Source: Lonicera japonica (taxonomy: Eukaryota; Streptophyta; Magnoliopsida; Dipsacales; Caprifoliaceae). Taken from it: a stretch of DNA of 64,000 nucleotides. This document shows positions 23,195-34,627 of this stretch, piece by piece. The translations under genes were made by a program, and so were the position numbers. The number at the start of each line of letters is the position of its first letter. Positions within the stretch are counted from its first letter, which is position 1. Location: NCBI GenBank assembly GCA_021464415.1, contig CM038465.1, positions 19,127,839-19,191,838 of the forward strand, in the 5' to 3' direction. Under the pieces are notes generated by a model. It ran no database searches. It was not told the origin of the DNA and was given only the letters and a program-made list of their open reading frames with translations.

Positions 23195-26100
23195 ATGACG
23201 AACAATAACACAACCCCTTTTTCGTTGCGATCTGTCCTTGAGAAGGAAAAACGAAACACAACCAACTTCCTAGACTGGTTTAGGAATCTGAGAATTGTTC
23301 TCAAACAGGAGAGGAAAGATTATGTCCTCGAAAATGTTATTCCTGAAGAACCAGCAGCTAATGCCCCTCGTGCACAGAGAGATGCATATCAGAAGCATCT
23401 AAATGATGATTTAGATGTTTCATGTCTCATGCTTGCTAGCATGAATGCTGATCTGCAGAAGCAATTTGAAAATATGAATGCTTTCGACATGGTTAAGGAA
23501 CTAAAGAGTTTGTTTCAGGAACAAGCTCGAGTCGAACGCTTCGAGACTACTAAGTCTTTGTTTTCATGTAAGCTTCCCGAGGGAGGCTCGGTCAGTCCTC
23601 ATGTACTCAAAATGATTGGGTACATTGATCACCTAGAAAGGTTGGGGACAACCATTAGCCAAGAGTTGGCCACTGATGTCATTCTCCAGTCGCTGCCTGA
23701 GTCATATGATGGTTTCATTATGAACTTCAATATGCACAGCCTGGAAAGGACATTAACTGAGCTGCATGGGATGCTGAAAACAGCTGAGCAGAACATTGTT
23801 AAGAAAGGTAAGAATAATGTTCTGATGGTTCAAAAGGGAAAAGGTTTCAAGAAAGGTGAAAATGGCAAAGGAAAGTCCAATGCCAAAGGCAAAGGTAAAG
23901 CTCCAGTTAAAAACTGGAAGAACAAGAAGCAAAGTTCTGAGCCAAAGCTTAATCCAAAAGCTGAAATGGTATGCTTTCACTGCAATGAGAAGGGTCATTG
24001 GAAGAGAAACTGCAAGAAGTATCTTGACGACAAAAAGAAGGGACTAGCCCCTTCGTCTTCAGGTACTTACGTTATATAAGTAAATGTTACTTCAGCTTCT
24101 TTTACTTCTTGGGTATTAGATACTGGAAGTGCATCTCACATTTGTGCAAATGTACAGGGACTCAAAAGGAGTAGGAAACTGGCTAAAGGAGAAATGGACC
24201 TACGCGTTGGGAATCGAGCAAAAGTTGCCGCTCTAGCTGTAGGAACATTTGAGATTCCTTTGCCTTCAGGATTGATTTTAGAATTAAATAATTGTTACTA
24301 TGTGCCTGCTTTTAGCAGAAACATTATTTCTATTTCTTTGTTAGACGAAGAAGGTTTTGAATTCAATTTTCAGGACAAACGTTGTTCATTTTCTTTGAAT
24401 AATATGCAATATGGTATTGGACAATTATTGGATGGTCTTTATATTCTAAATCTTGAAATGCCTGTTTATAACGTAAATAATAAGAGAATCAAGTCTGATG
24501 ATTCGAATCATACTTATTTATGGCATTGTCGTTTAGGCCATATAAATGAGAAACGCATGATGAAGCTCCATAAAGATGGTCTTCTAAATTCATTTGATTA
24601 CCAGTCATTTGAACGATGTGAATTTTGTTTATTGGGAAAGATGACTAAGAGCCCTTTCAATGGTAACAATGATAGGGCAAATGATCTTTTGGCCCTCATT
24701 CATACTGATGTATGTGGACCACTAAACACAACTGCCAGAGGAGGATATCAGTACTTCATCACATTTACTGATGATTTCAGTAGATATGGTTATGTTTACT
24801 TGATAAAACATAAATCGGAATCTTTTTAAAAGTTCAAGGAATTTCAAAATGAGGTACAAAATCAACTTGGCAAGACTATTAAAGCTCTTCGATCAGATCG
24901 AGGAGGAGAATACTTAAGCCAAGAATTTAATGATCATCTTAAGAGTTGTGAAATTGTTTCACAACTTACTCCACCAGGAACACCACAATGGAATGGTGTA
25001 TCTGAAAGGAGAAATCGAACACTGTTAGACATGGTTCGATCAATGATGAGTCAAACATCTCTTCCAATATCATTTTGGGGATACGCTCTTGAAACCGCAG
25101 CGTTCACACTAAACAGATCTCCATCTAAGGCTGTAGAAAAGACACCTTACGAGTTATGGACTGGAAAGGTTCCAAGTCTGTCTTTTCTAAAGATTTGGGG
25201 TTGTGACGTTTTCGTCAAACGACTAATCACAACTAAATTGCAACCCAAATCTGATAAATGCTTCTTCGTAGGATATCCTAAGGAAACTAACGGATATTAT
25301 CTCTATAATCCAACCGAGAACAAAGTGTTTGTAGCTCGGAATGGAGTTTTCTTAGAAAGAGAATTTCTTTCCAAAGAAAACAGTGGGAGCACGATACATC
25401 TTGAAGAAATTCGAGATGATAGTAATCTTAATGAAGGGCCTCAACAAAGTATGCAAATAGTTGCAGAAACTCCTGAAGAAGTTACAGTCTTACGAAGGTC
25501 AAATAGGCCACGTCGCGAACCTGAGAGATTATCACTTTTCGTCTCAGATGACCAAGACCTAGTGTTGTTAGACAACAATGAGCCCTCGACTTTCACAGAA
25601 GCAATGGAGAGTTCTAGTTCCGAAAATTGGCTGGAAGCTATGAAATCCGAAATGAAATCCATGCATGACAACCAAGTATGGGACTTGGTTGACATGCCAG
25701 ATGGCTGTAGAGCCATAGGTTGCAAATGGGTTTTCAAAATTAAGATTGATAAAGATGGCAAGATCGATGTCTATAAAGCTCGATTGGTTGCAAAAGGATA
25801 TCGACAAATCCATGGTATTGACTATGATGAATCCTTTTCGCCAGTTGCCATGTTTAAATCAATCCGGATCCTTTTAAGCATTGCCGCATATTATGACTAT
25901 GAAATATGGCAAATGGATGTCAAAACTGCTTTCCTCAATGGATACCTTGAAGAGGATGTGTACATGACACAACCTGAAGGTTTTGTCGATTCAAGAAATG
26001 CTAACAAGGTATGCAAGCTTAAAAGATCCATATATGGTCTTAAGCAAGCATCTCGGAGCTGGAATCTTCGTTTCGATGAAACTATCAAAGAGTTTGATTT

Positions 26101-27160
26101 CACTAAGAACGAAGAGGAACCTTGTGTATACAAAAAAACTAGTGGGAGCGCGATAGTCTTTCTGGTATTGTATGTAGATGACATACTACTCATTGGGAAT
26201 GATATTCCTACGCTTGAGTCTGTTAAGACCTGGCTGAGAAAATGTTTCTCAATGAAAGATTTGGGCGAGGCAGCCTACATATTAGGGATCAAGATCTATA
26301 GAGATAGATCAAGAAAACTAATAGGACTGAGTCAAAGTAATTACATTGACAAAGTTTTACGTAGGTTCAACATGCAAGACTCTAAAAGAGGGTTCTTGCC
26401 AATGACACATGGCACAACACTCAGCAAGACTCAGTGTCCTCGGACACAAGATGAGCGAGATCGCATGAGTAGAATCCCGTATGCTTCGGCTATAGGTTCT
26501 ATCATGTACGCTATGTTGTGTACTTGTCCCGATGTAGCATGCGCATTGAGCGTGACTAGCAGATACCAGTCAGATCCAAGTGAGAGTCACTGGACCGCTG
26601 TCAAGAATATCCTCAAGTACTTAAGAAGAACTAGGGATATATTCTTGATTTCTGGTGGGGAAGAAAAGTTGATTGTAAATGGGTACACTGATTCTGGTTT
26701 TCAATCAGATAAGGATAATTTCATATCACAATCCGGTTTTGTATTTTGTCTCAATGGTGGAGCTGTGAGTTGGAAGAGTTCTAAGCAAGCCACAGTTGCT
26801 GATTCTACAACAGAGGCTGAATATGTTGCTGCTTCAGAAGCAGCAAAGGAAGCAGTATGGATAAAGAAGTTTATCACTGAACTTGGTGTCATTCCTAGTA
26901 GCACCAATCCAATGGATTTGTATTGTGATAACAATGGAGCTATTGCTCAGGCTAAAGAGCCAAGGTCGCACCAAAAGTCTAAACATATTCAGAGACGTTA
27001 TCACCTCATTCGTGAGTTTATCAGTAATGGTGATGTAAAGATATGCAAGGTTCCCACAGACGAGAATGTAGCTGATCCTTTCACTAAGCCACTTTCTCAA
27101 TCTAAACATGATCGTCATTTTAGTGCACTAGGCATTCGTTTTATGAATGAATGGTCCTAG
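23195..27160 (+). pseudogene. Copia gag-pol polyprotein with two premature TAA codons
   Basis: One reading frame of 1322 codons runs from ATG 23195 to TAG 27158-27160, interrupted only by TAA at 24077 and TAA at 24827, with no frameshift. In order: a gag domain of the plant UBN2 type (residues about 20-200); a CCHC zinc knuckle CFHCNEKGHWKRNC (260-273); an aspartic protease with DTG at 309-311; an integrase zinc-binding part (WHCRLGH..CEFC) and catalytic core (HTDVCGPL; SDRGGEY); a reverse transcriptase with YVDD (993-996); and RNase H (STTEAEY). The polyprotein copies RNA into DNA and integrates it. The first stop lies between the zinc knuckle and protease, where a gag-only product could end, but an ordinary nonsense mutation is more likely. 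The second cuts the integrase core. Reverse-strand frames here are shadows. Confidence 0.95.
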
Positions 27161-27162
27161 TA

Positions 27163-27174
27163 CAAGTGGGAGAC
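27163..27174 (+). other. Polypurine tract of the copia element
   Basis: CAAGTGGGAGAC, a mostly purine run immediately before the 3' LTR start TGAAAGAG. It is the expected plus-strand priming site. Confidence 0.75.
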
Positions 27175-28504
27175 TGAAAGAGATATGTCCTAGGACTATT
27201 CATAGATTATGATTTTTACTTGGATATCTTATGCTTATTGTTATTAATAAAGTTTATTTCATTTTACTTTATATTCTCTTGTAAATAATATATATTAATA
27301 CTAGTTCATCAAGTACGTGACTTGATTGTGGAATGCTAGTAATGTTATAATAATATTATTTAGATGTCCCTAATCATGTGTCAATAACATAGGATCACAT
27401 TGATATAATGATTAGAGTATGGGTCAGCTGATGACTATGTTCCACAAGTCATGGATATGGAGATATCAAGCTGAACACACTAATACTTGTTGTAGAACAA
27501 AGTATTGGACCGACTCGCTTTGGGGACACTGCAAGGAGTGTTACATAATGTCATCAGTGATGTTCCCCATTTATGATATCGTATTTTCCTCAGACCTGAG
27601 ATCGCCATGGTTATCAACATAGGGATTAGCATGTCAGGCATTATCAAACGTTGCTCTTGACTGAGTAATTATAAAGATGATGATCGAGCATACTATGAAC
27701 TATGTAAAGGTATGTGGTTGATCAAGATGGGATTTATCACTCTCATATAATGAGAGAGATATCTTTGGGCCCCTTGATAAGTATAATTAATATCTGCGTG
27801 GCCATGCACAAATGAGATGTCATTTGTTTTAGATTAATTATACTTAGAGATCAAGAAATAAAGATTGAACTATACAAGAATGGCACTTGCCTAGTCTTGT
27901 GTTCAATCTACATATCGATTGACAAAAGGAGTTAATATGTGGAATATCAATTTAAGGTTGTGTTGTTTTGACCATTATACCCTTTGGGTAATAGTAATGT
28001 TTTACTAGAGACCGCTTACTATTCATATAATAAAACGGGCTTTTAATTATACTACCAAAGAGTATAAACCTACAGGGTCGCACGCCAAAACGAGTTGGAT
28101 CAAAACGAATTGAAAAATGGGCCAAGTTGAACTTGGGCCTAATTCGTTTTATTGTTTAGGGTTTCTCACTAGGGTTCCTCTTTAAAAGGGACTGTCGTTC
28201 CTCTTGGCCGTCTAAGAGAGAAAAAGAGGCAGAGTACGAAATAGGTGTGAGAACCCTAAAGGCGCTAGTACACCAAGCAAGGATCCGCTCTTGTTCGTGT
28301 GTGCATACCGTAGAGGCGTTGTATCATCAACGCTAGAACGACAACAACAGAAGGTTCTGTCCACTGTGTTTATCATCTTTAATTCGAATCTCGTATAAGG
28401 TATGTCTTATATCGATTTTTATTGAACAGTATAGATCCTAGGGTTTAATGATTAGTGCATAAATTAGTGTATGTGATGCATGATTACTGCCCTAATTCCC
28501 TACA
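27175..28504 (+). repeat. 3' LTR of the copia element
   Basis: Same length (1330 bp), start and end as the 5' LTR, followed by TSD CTGTT. The frame at 27419-27622 is an LTR artefact. Confidence 0.97.
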
Positions 28505-28509
28505 CTGTT

Positions 28510-30990
28510 CGGGTCTTCTTATTCACACTCTCATCGCAAATAATAATTAATTAATAATAATAAATATTATTTTAATTATAATTAATTATGTTGTTGTTGT
28601 TGTTTTTGTTGTTTTTGTTGTTGTTGTTGTTATTGTTATTATTATTATTATTATTAATAATAAAATGATGCAAAGTCAATTTAATTCCAAATCCTCTAGC
28701 TTTGGATTTGGAAATAACACCCCTCCCTAATATTTGAGAAGTCGTGATTTAACTAAAAAACAATTCCTAGGATTTGAAGAAATTTGTAAATTTCAAATTC
28801 TTTTTTAACTTAAACAAAATATTTGGATTGAGGTCCCAAATCCAAATTTCAAACCCACATTCTCTCCCAAATCTAAAGTCCAAACGGACCCTTAAGTTCT
28901 TTGTTGACCAAAATCTCCCATTTTAGCATGCATTCATATTTTGGCCACGGTAAGTGAAATAAAAAATTGGTAAATAAATTGAACTCCATCATGGCAATAA
29001 AAATAATTATTGGTTAAACAATTGAACAACATGGAAAAGGTACAATTAGTAAAGGTATTTCAACAGCACTTGTGCGTGACACATATAACGTATAAGGAAA
29101 TAAGTAGTGCAAGCTTGGCCAATATTAATAGGACCCGGCTCCTCTCAATTGTTCCTTTTGTTCAATTTAATTTATGGGATTCTAATTCTAGGGTTAAACG
29201 GATGATTTTTTTTCATGAAACTTGATAGAGATGATCTTTATAATGATTGAGTAAATCTTATTCACAAAATTTTATCAGAACATTCAAATCGAAAGTGGGT
29301 ATAATAAAAATTTGACGCATTTATTCATTTTTGACCATTCAAATTCTAGGTCTAATAAGAAAAAGAAAAAAGAAAGTTTTGTAAGATTTTAATTTTTCCT
29401 TTTTATTATATAATTTGAATTTTTTCTCCAAAATCCAGCAGTAGGCCCTGGTTCAAGTTTTGCTGCTATTTACTTCCATTATTTTTCTAGCTTCCCATGC
29501 ATGTGCAAATTATAATCGTTTGTCCATGTCATGAAGATTCGACTTAGTTTTCCGTTGGCTGTCGACTTTAAAATGAAATTAAATCAAGAAATTAAGTGTA
29601 AATAAACTAGTAATTCTAGAGCGTCGATTTTAATTTCTTTTTTCTTTTTGTGATGTAATTGGGAATTTTACAAGAATAAAACCCCTACGTACATTTCCAC
29701 TTAATCTTAACTGCATGACTTCCATTATTTTTGTGATGTATTGGAACGAGTGGCTCTAATCATGCAATGCAATGAATCCCATCAGTGACTTGTTGGATTT
29801 ATTTTTTGGACAGCATATGATACAAAACTACATTTATAAATTGGTCGGAAAATGATTTGAAATATTACTTTGAATTTATCGGAGTATATTATTTCTTTAA
29901 AAAATTATATTGTTTACTTTTAAAGTTATACACTGCTTTGGTAATATTGATAACTGGTCATTTTGGCAATAATGGTGCCCAACATGAATCATTAATTAAA
30001 GTGGAGATAATATATGTCATATCTATAATTCTAAATAGGGATAAATATCTGACACAAAAAATTGACAAATCAATGTGACCACATATGTTGGTTAAAGAAT
30101 TTTATCACAATCGATTATAATCAATAAGTAACTGAGTCATTGATATGCCAATTTTTTTATATCAAATCAATCAAACATGCTTTGTTAATTATATTCTCCC
30201 TCTCTCCCTCCCTCCTCCCTCCCCGTCTTCTCTTGAAATTAAGTGATAGTCATGAATGTATTATGTTTTTTTTTTTGGATGTTTCTAATTGACAGTTATA
30301 AAGTTTTTATAATTTTTTTATATTTTTTCAAATATAATTAATATATCAAATATTATAATAAAAAACAAGCTGTATTTTAAATTATTGATTTGGCAAAAAA
30401 TAATTGTTCTTAAAAGATAACAAAACCCACGTAAAACTGTAATTTTGAATGGATGAATAAATATTTCTTTTATGCAAATGATGCATTCAATGCTGCCACT
30501 ATCATCGTTTCAATCAATTTTAAAAAAAAATGTTTAAACTCTACAAGGAAACGTGATTGAGAAATTTAAAAATAAATGTGACGAGTTCATACTTTCGAGA
30601 GTGTACTTACCATTAAATATATATAAAAAATTGAATTGTACTTCACAGTTGAGAATCGTTAACTTACAAAAGAAAAATTGCACTAAACGTGTTTTGTGTA
30701 GGTATTTCGTTTTACACCCCTTATCTCCAAATCTACGAAAATGAAACAAAAAATCCTCCAAATTTTGATAGATAACCGGCATGGTATAATAATTTACATT
30801 TAAAACATAATTAATTTAATAAAAAAAAATCCCATAAAGTTTCCTTGTTAAAATCTAAAACCCTTCATATAAGCAATCACCGCAATTTACCAAATACCAT
30901 TTCAAGGGCAAAATCGGACTTTTGAATCATAAATCCAGTTTGAAATTGTAGGATTATGGTCAAAATGTCAAACTAAGGGTGTGTTCTTAA
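28510..30990. other. AT-rich intergenic DNA
   Basis: No gene is seen. A TTG/TTA microsatellite lies at 28590-28656. The segment ending 'ccaaacggacccttaa' at 28878-28894 resembles one end of a MITE, but I could not find a partner terminus. Small frames (29010, 29857, 30534, 30553) have no domain support. Confidence 0.4.
28590..28656. repeat. TTG/TTA microsatellite
   Basis: Imperfect TTG units pass into TTA units, the same compound pattern as at 16941-17016. Confidence 0.9.
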
Positions 30991-30998
30991 TTTGTTAT

Positions 30999-31620
30999 CT
31001 TATGTATGTTGTGCCCACAGACACTCGGGTTGGGCCTGAGATACCAATCGGGCACACCGGTCCGTGCATATAGGAATGATAATATCTCTAACATGAACAC
31101 TTTTAGACCACATGTGTCGGCTTTTTATCTTAAAAGGTCTCGTTACTACACCGGTCTAGCTGGCTCCACCTATACTTCAGTCCACCTTGAACCAGTACAA
31201 CAACCTTGACAGCACCCACCTCGCATGTACATAGGTTGTAGCGACTCCACCTCCGACTTCTTCGAATCTAATTCCAGCATAAGCTCCACTAAGTCCAGCA
31301 TAAGCTCCACTAAGTCCAGCTACGGGGATACTTTTTATAGCGATTTATCACCTTAAGCTTTATCGAGTTCTTCCTGACTCCACCGAGTCCACCTGCTGGT
31401 ACTACTTCACAAGTTCATGGATCCACCATCGAGTTTTTATACCAATTGTTTGTTGTGTACGCTGACACACGGGTCAAGCCCGGGCACCAACCCCCCCCCC
31501 CCCCCCCAGTCTGCGCACATAGTAATGATATTATCTCCAACTTAAACACCTATAGGCCACATGTGTGGAGTTTTATCCTAAAAGGTCACGTTATTATGGT
31601 GTGACACTGCCCCACTTATA
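30999..31620 (+). repeat. Diverged direct repeat pair with a C-run
   Basis: About 160 bp at 30999-31160 ('gacactcgggttgggcc', 'aggaatgataatatctc', 'ccacatgtgtcgg', 'aaaaggtctcgtta') recurs in the same order at 31452-31612, with a run of 17 C (31491-31507) in the second copy. Between them a 21-bp unit, 'ccagcataagctccactaag', is tandemly doubled at 31275-31316. The family is unrecognised; no coding potential is seen. Confidence 0.65.
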
Positions 31621-34085
31621 TACCAATGTCGATTTTTAAATTTTTTTCATAAGGGATCAATAGTTTGAACCAACCATTTTCAACAATGTATTCCTTAGTA
31701 TTAAATAATTTAAATTCTAGGGGTTAAATCCTAGTTTCCTTTAAACTGAGTAATTTTTTTAATTTAACATCAGGGGCGGACCGAAGAATTTGTTAAAAGG
31801 TGAGCTAAAACTTTGCAAAAATGTGAACTTTCACTAATTCGTTTTTTTCACTGGTACTAGTTGATTTTTCAAAATTTTCCTTTAACTTGAAGCCCACCCT
31901 ATTTCCTCTAGGTTCGTCCCTATTTTTCATTGACAATTTAAAGAGAAAGAGATACAAAAAGAATTGTGAGTATAATCGATATAAAATAGGTTATTATTTT
32001 TTTTTAAAAAAAAGTATTATTTCTTTTTTTCTAATGAAAGGTGACTGTAGACACACGCACTCGCCTTATTTGATGAGAGTTTGTTTCTAATAACTCGCCT
32101 AATATCAAATAATGGATTACCGAAGTATTTTTCAAATAAGGTTCATTTAATGAGAGGTGAATACACTCACATAAACCCGCCTTAAATGAGAAGAGTGTTG
32201 CTACGCACTCACTTAACATCAGGCAATGGATAAGGGTGTTTGTGACAAATAAAGTAATATTAAAATGTGTTTTTAGTTAAATTTTGGAGTGTGGTATTTG
32301 TGACAGATTTAAGAAGTGTAAATAACACTACCCTTAAAAAAATACAGTGGCAGCACTAATGATGAGTAAAGAACCAAAATATTAACAATTTGCATAAACA
32401 ATTATACAAGAAACATGGTGATAAATACTTTTAAGTTCATATTTATTTTATGAATAAATGTCTTTGATCCTTCATAATTTTTTGTGAAAAAAATTTCTTC
32501 CTCAACCACTAAAGAAAATTTCTCCGTGGACAAAGTCACAAAGTAATTAAGAAAATATCGCACCATATGTTTTAACTTATTTTTCGACTTTTCACATAAA
32601 TTCATTATTTTTTTTTTTTCATATTCTTAGCAAACGGATCATTTGTTAACCAATTATTTTTATATATTTATTATTAAGATTAATGACATTTGTCAAACAC
32701 TAAAGTCACGTACAACGCACGTGTACAAAACTTATATATGTAAATACTCATTTACGTACAATATCAAACAAGATATATTTATAACTAGTGATTTATTTGA
32801 AATAAGTTTATTCTTAAAACGATGAACTAGTCAATGTTCAAATTAGAGTTTTTTAACATTCGGTTCTTGTAAAAAAGTTTTTTTTAGATGCGATGCACTA
32901 TTATTTCTGTAAGTGAAGTTTGGGGTCCTTCAAGTATAATATCTGCTTTTGGTGATAAGCTAGATGCATAATTAAAATACCTGAGTATCAGTGATTTCTT
33001 GATCACGTGTATGGTAATGGTGACAGAGACGGTACGAAAATCTCGGTTCACATATGCCACATGTGATTGACAGATTACAGATACAGAACGTGAGGGAACG
33101 TTTATTTTAAAAAAAGAGGCAGCGCATCCAAAAAATGTGGTAGGTACAAATGATGTGAAGCATGAACTTTAATGCTCAACTCCTCAAAGTTAATTGAAAA
33201 ATTTTTACAGTGCTATTGAATGATCATTGTTGACAAGAAGAACATTAACACGAAGAAGATCATAATTCCATACAGTTTAGTAAGAATACAAAATCGATCT
33301 ATTCCCCAGACTGGATTAAGATCAGGTCCTTGAAGGTTAGATATTTTCTTCGATGCTTTGCCCGAGGATTACTATACAATTTTTGCTGTTCTTATGGTTG
33401 TTTCACTGATTGATTACTTGTTATTGCACTGTTTGTTTAAATTGAATTGCCTATTTTATTGATCATCGACTTCGTTAATTTCTGCACGCCAAGTGTTTGT
33501 AGAAATTCCTGAGAAGGTGTTTTTCAGGTTATTGGTGAATTTTGTATAGTATTTATCTTGCAAACTTTGAAACACTTTCATTTACATTTTCTATGTTGTC
33601 TAGCTTCTCTCATAGAGCCTTCTCATTTTAGATAAAGCAATAACTTGGGGGAATGCATTCATCTTATGTTATTTGAAGCTGCTGCGTCTTTCCCGGGAAA
33701 GCATTTTGGAGGAGTTTTTTAGGCAAAAGGTAAGGTATAGTTCTCATCATGGCAAAACAGATATAGATAATAAGTGGTATTTTAACAATTTTGTAACCTG
33801 CACATTAACACAAACATTATATATCTACATTGTATTTATCATTGACTGACTCCACAGGTTACATTTGTTTTTATACTGGTGTTTATGTGCTGTACAGTGG
33901 ATTGTCAACTGTTGAAATGAATTGAAAATGCTGGAGTAGGTACAGTATAGGATATTCATGGATGTAGCTCCTCACTTGTTATACCTTGTTTGGATATGGA
34001 TTATTATAGTAGATTGTTTATTCCCATTGACTTGGCTTTGATTTATTTATTTGTTTTTCTTAGTAAACATTATCTTAATGTCATT
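31621..34085. other. AT-rich intergenic DNA upstream of the NLR relic
   Basis: No gene is supported. It may include the promoter and 5' leader or intron of the NLR-like gene at 34628, since upstream non-coding exons are common in that family. I cannot place a transcription start. Confidence 0.35.
32231..32336. mobile_element. Possible short MITE
   Basis: TAAGGGTGTTTGTGACA on the left faces an inverted TTAAGGGTAGTGTTATTTAC on the right. The element is about 105 bp with no clear target duplication. Weak. Confidence 0.28.
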
Positions 34086-34221
34086 GTCGTCTCAAATCTA
34101 CGTGCCAAATTCCACTATAGTAAATAAGTTGTATTTATTGCCATTGATTAAGTTGACAATAGTTTTTTCTTAGAAAGTAGTAAAGTTATAGTGAGACACT
34201 TAATTTGAGACCGAGGGAGTG
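34086..34221. mobile_element. Stowaway-like MITE remnant
   Basis: The right end, inverted, reads CACTCCCTCGGTCTCAAATT, close to the well-known Stowaway/Mariner MITE terminus. The left end ('cgtctcaaatc' at 34089) is degraded. It lies about 400 bp upstream of the NLR start codon. Confidence 0.45.
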
Positions 34222-34627
34222 TTTAAAATTCCGATTGAAGGTATTCAGAGACAATTTACTCTCATAAAACTAAAGGGAAAAGGTTACTACCAAAAGAAAA
34301 CTGTATTTTAACGCGTGAACCCACTTTCTTAAAACTAAAGAAATAAATTTGAAAGAAAATTGTGTTATAAAGTTAGAATGGGTTGACGATTCAAAATGAC
34401 TAGTGCAAATAATCAGAATAGTGATAAAGGAAAGCAACAAGCCAACAACTGTATTTTAAAATGTTTAATAACAGCACAAGCACCTCAACTTGTTCTGTAT
34501 TTTTATTTCATAGATAGTCATTGACTATTTCTATAGCTCAAACAACTGCAAGAGTGCTCCTTATTCTTATTTTACAGATTTAACCAATTCTTTTCTTGTA
34601 CGACTTCCAATAAGCAAATTGAAGAAG

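Larger units (their letters stand above)
20294..28504 (+). mobile_element. Complete Ty1/copia retrotransposon (8211 bp)
   Basis: CTGTT lies at 20289-20293 and 28505-28509 as a perfect 5-bp TSD. The two direct LTRs are each 1330 bp and differ at about 36 positions by my hand count (about 2.7%), with no length change, which marks a fairly young insertion. The order is LTR, Met-type primer-binding site, a 1.56-kb leader, a single gag-pol frame (23195-27160), polypurine tract, LTR. Integrase lies before reverse transcriptase, which defines copia. The long LTRs and leader suggest the Angela/Tork side of copia, which is inference. Two internal stop codons make this copy non-autonomous as it stands. 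Confidence 0.97.

Noticed and set aside
28670..28895. Possible MITE ending in 'ccaaacggaccctta'
   Set aside because: No matching inverted terminus or target duplication could be found on the left side.
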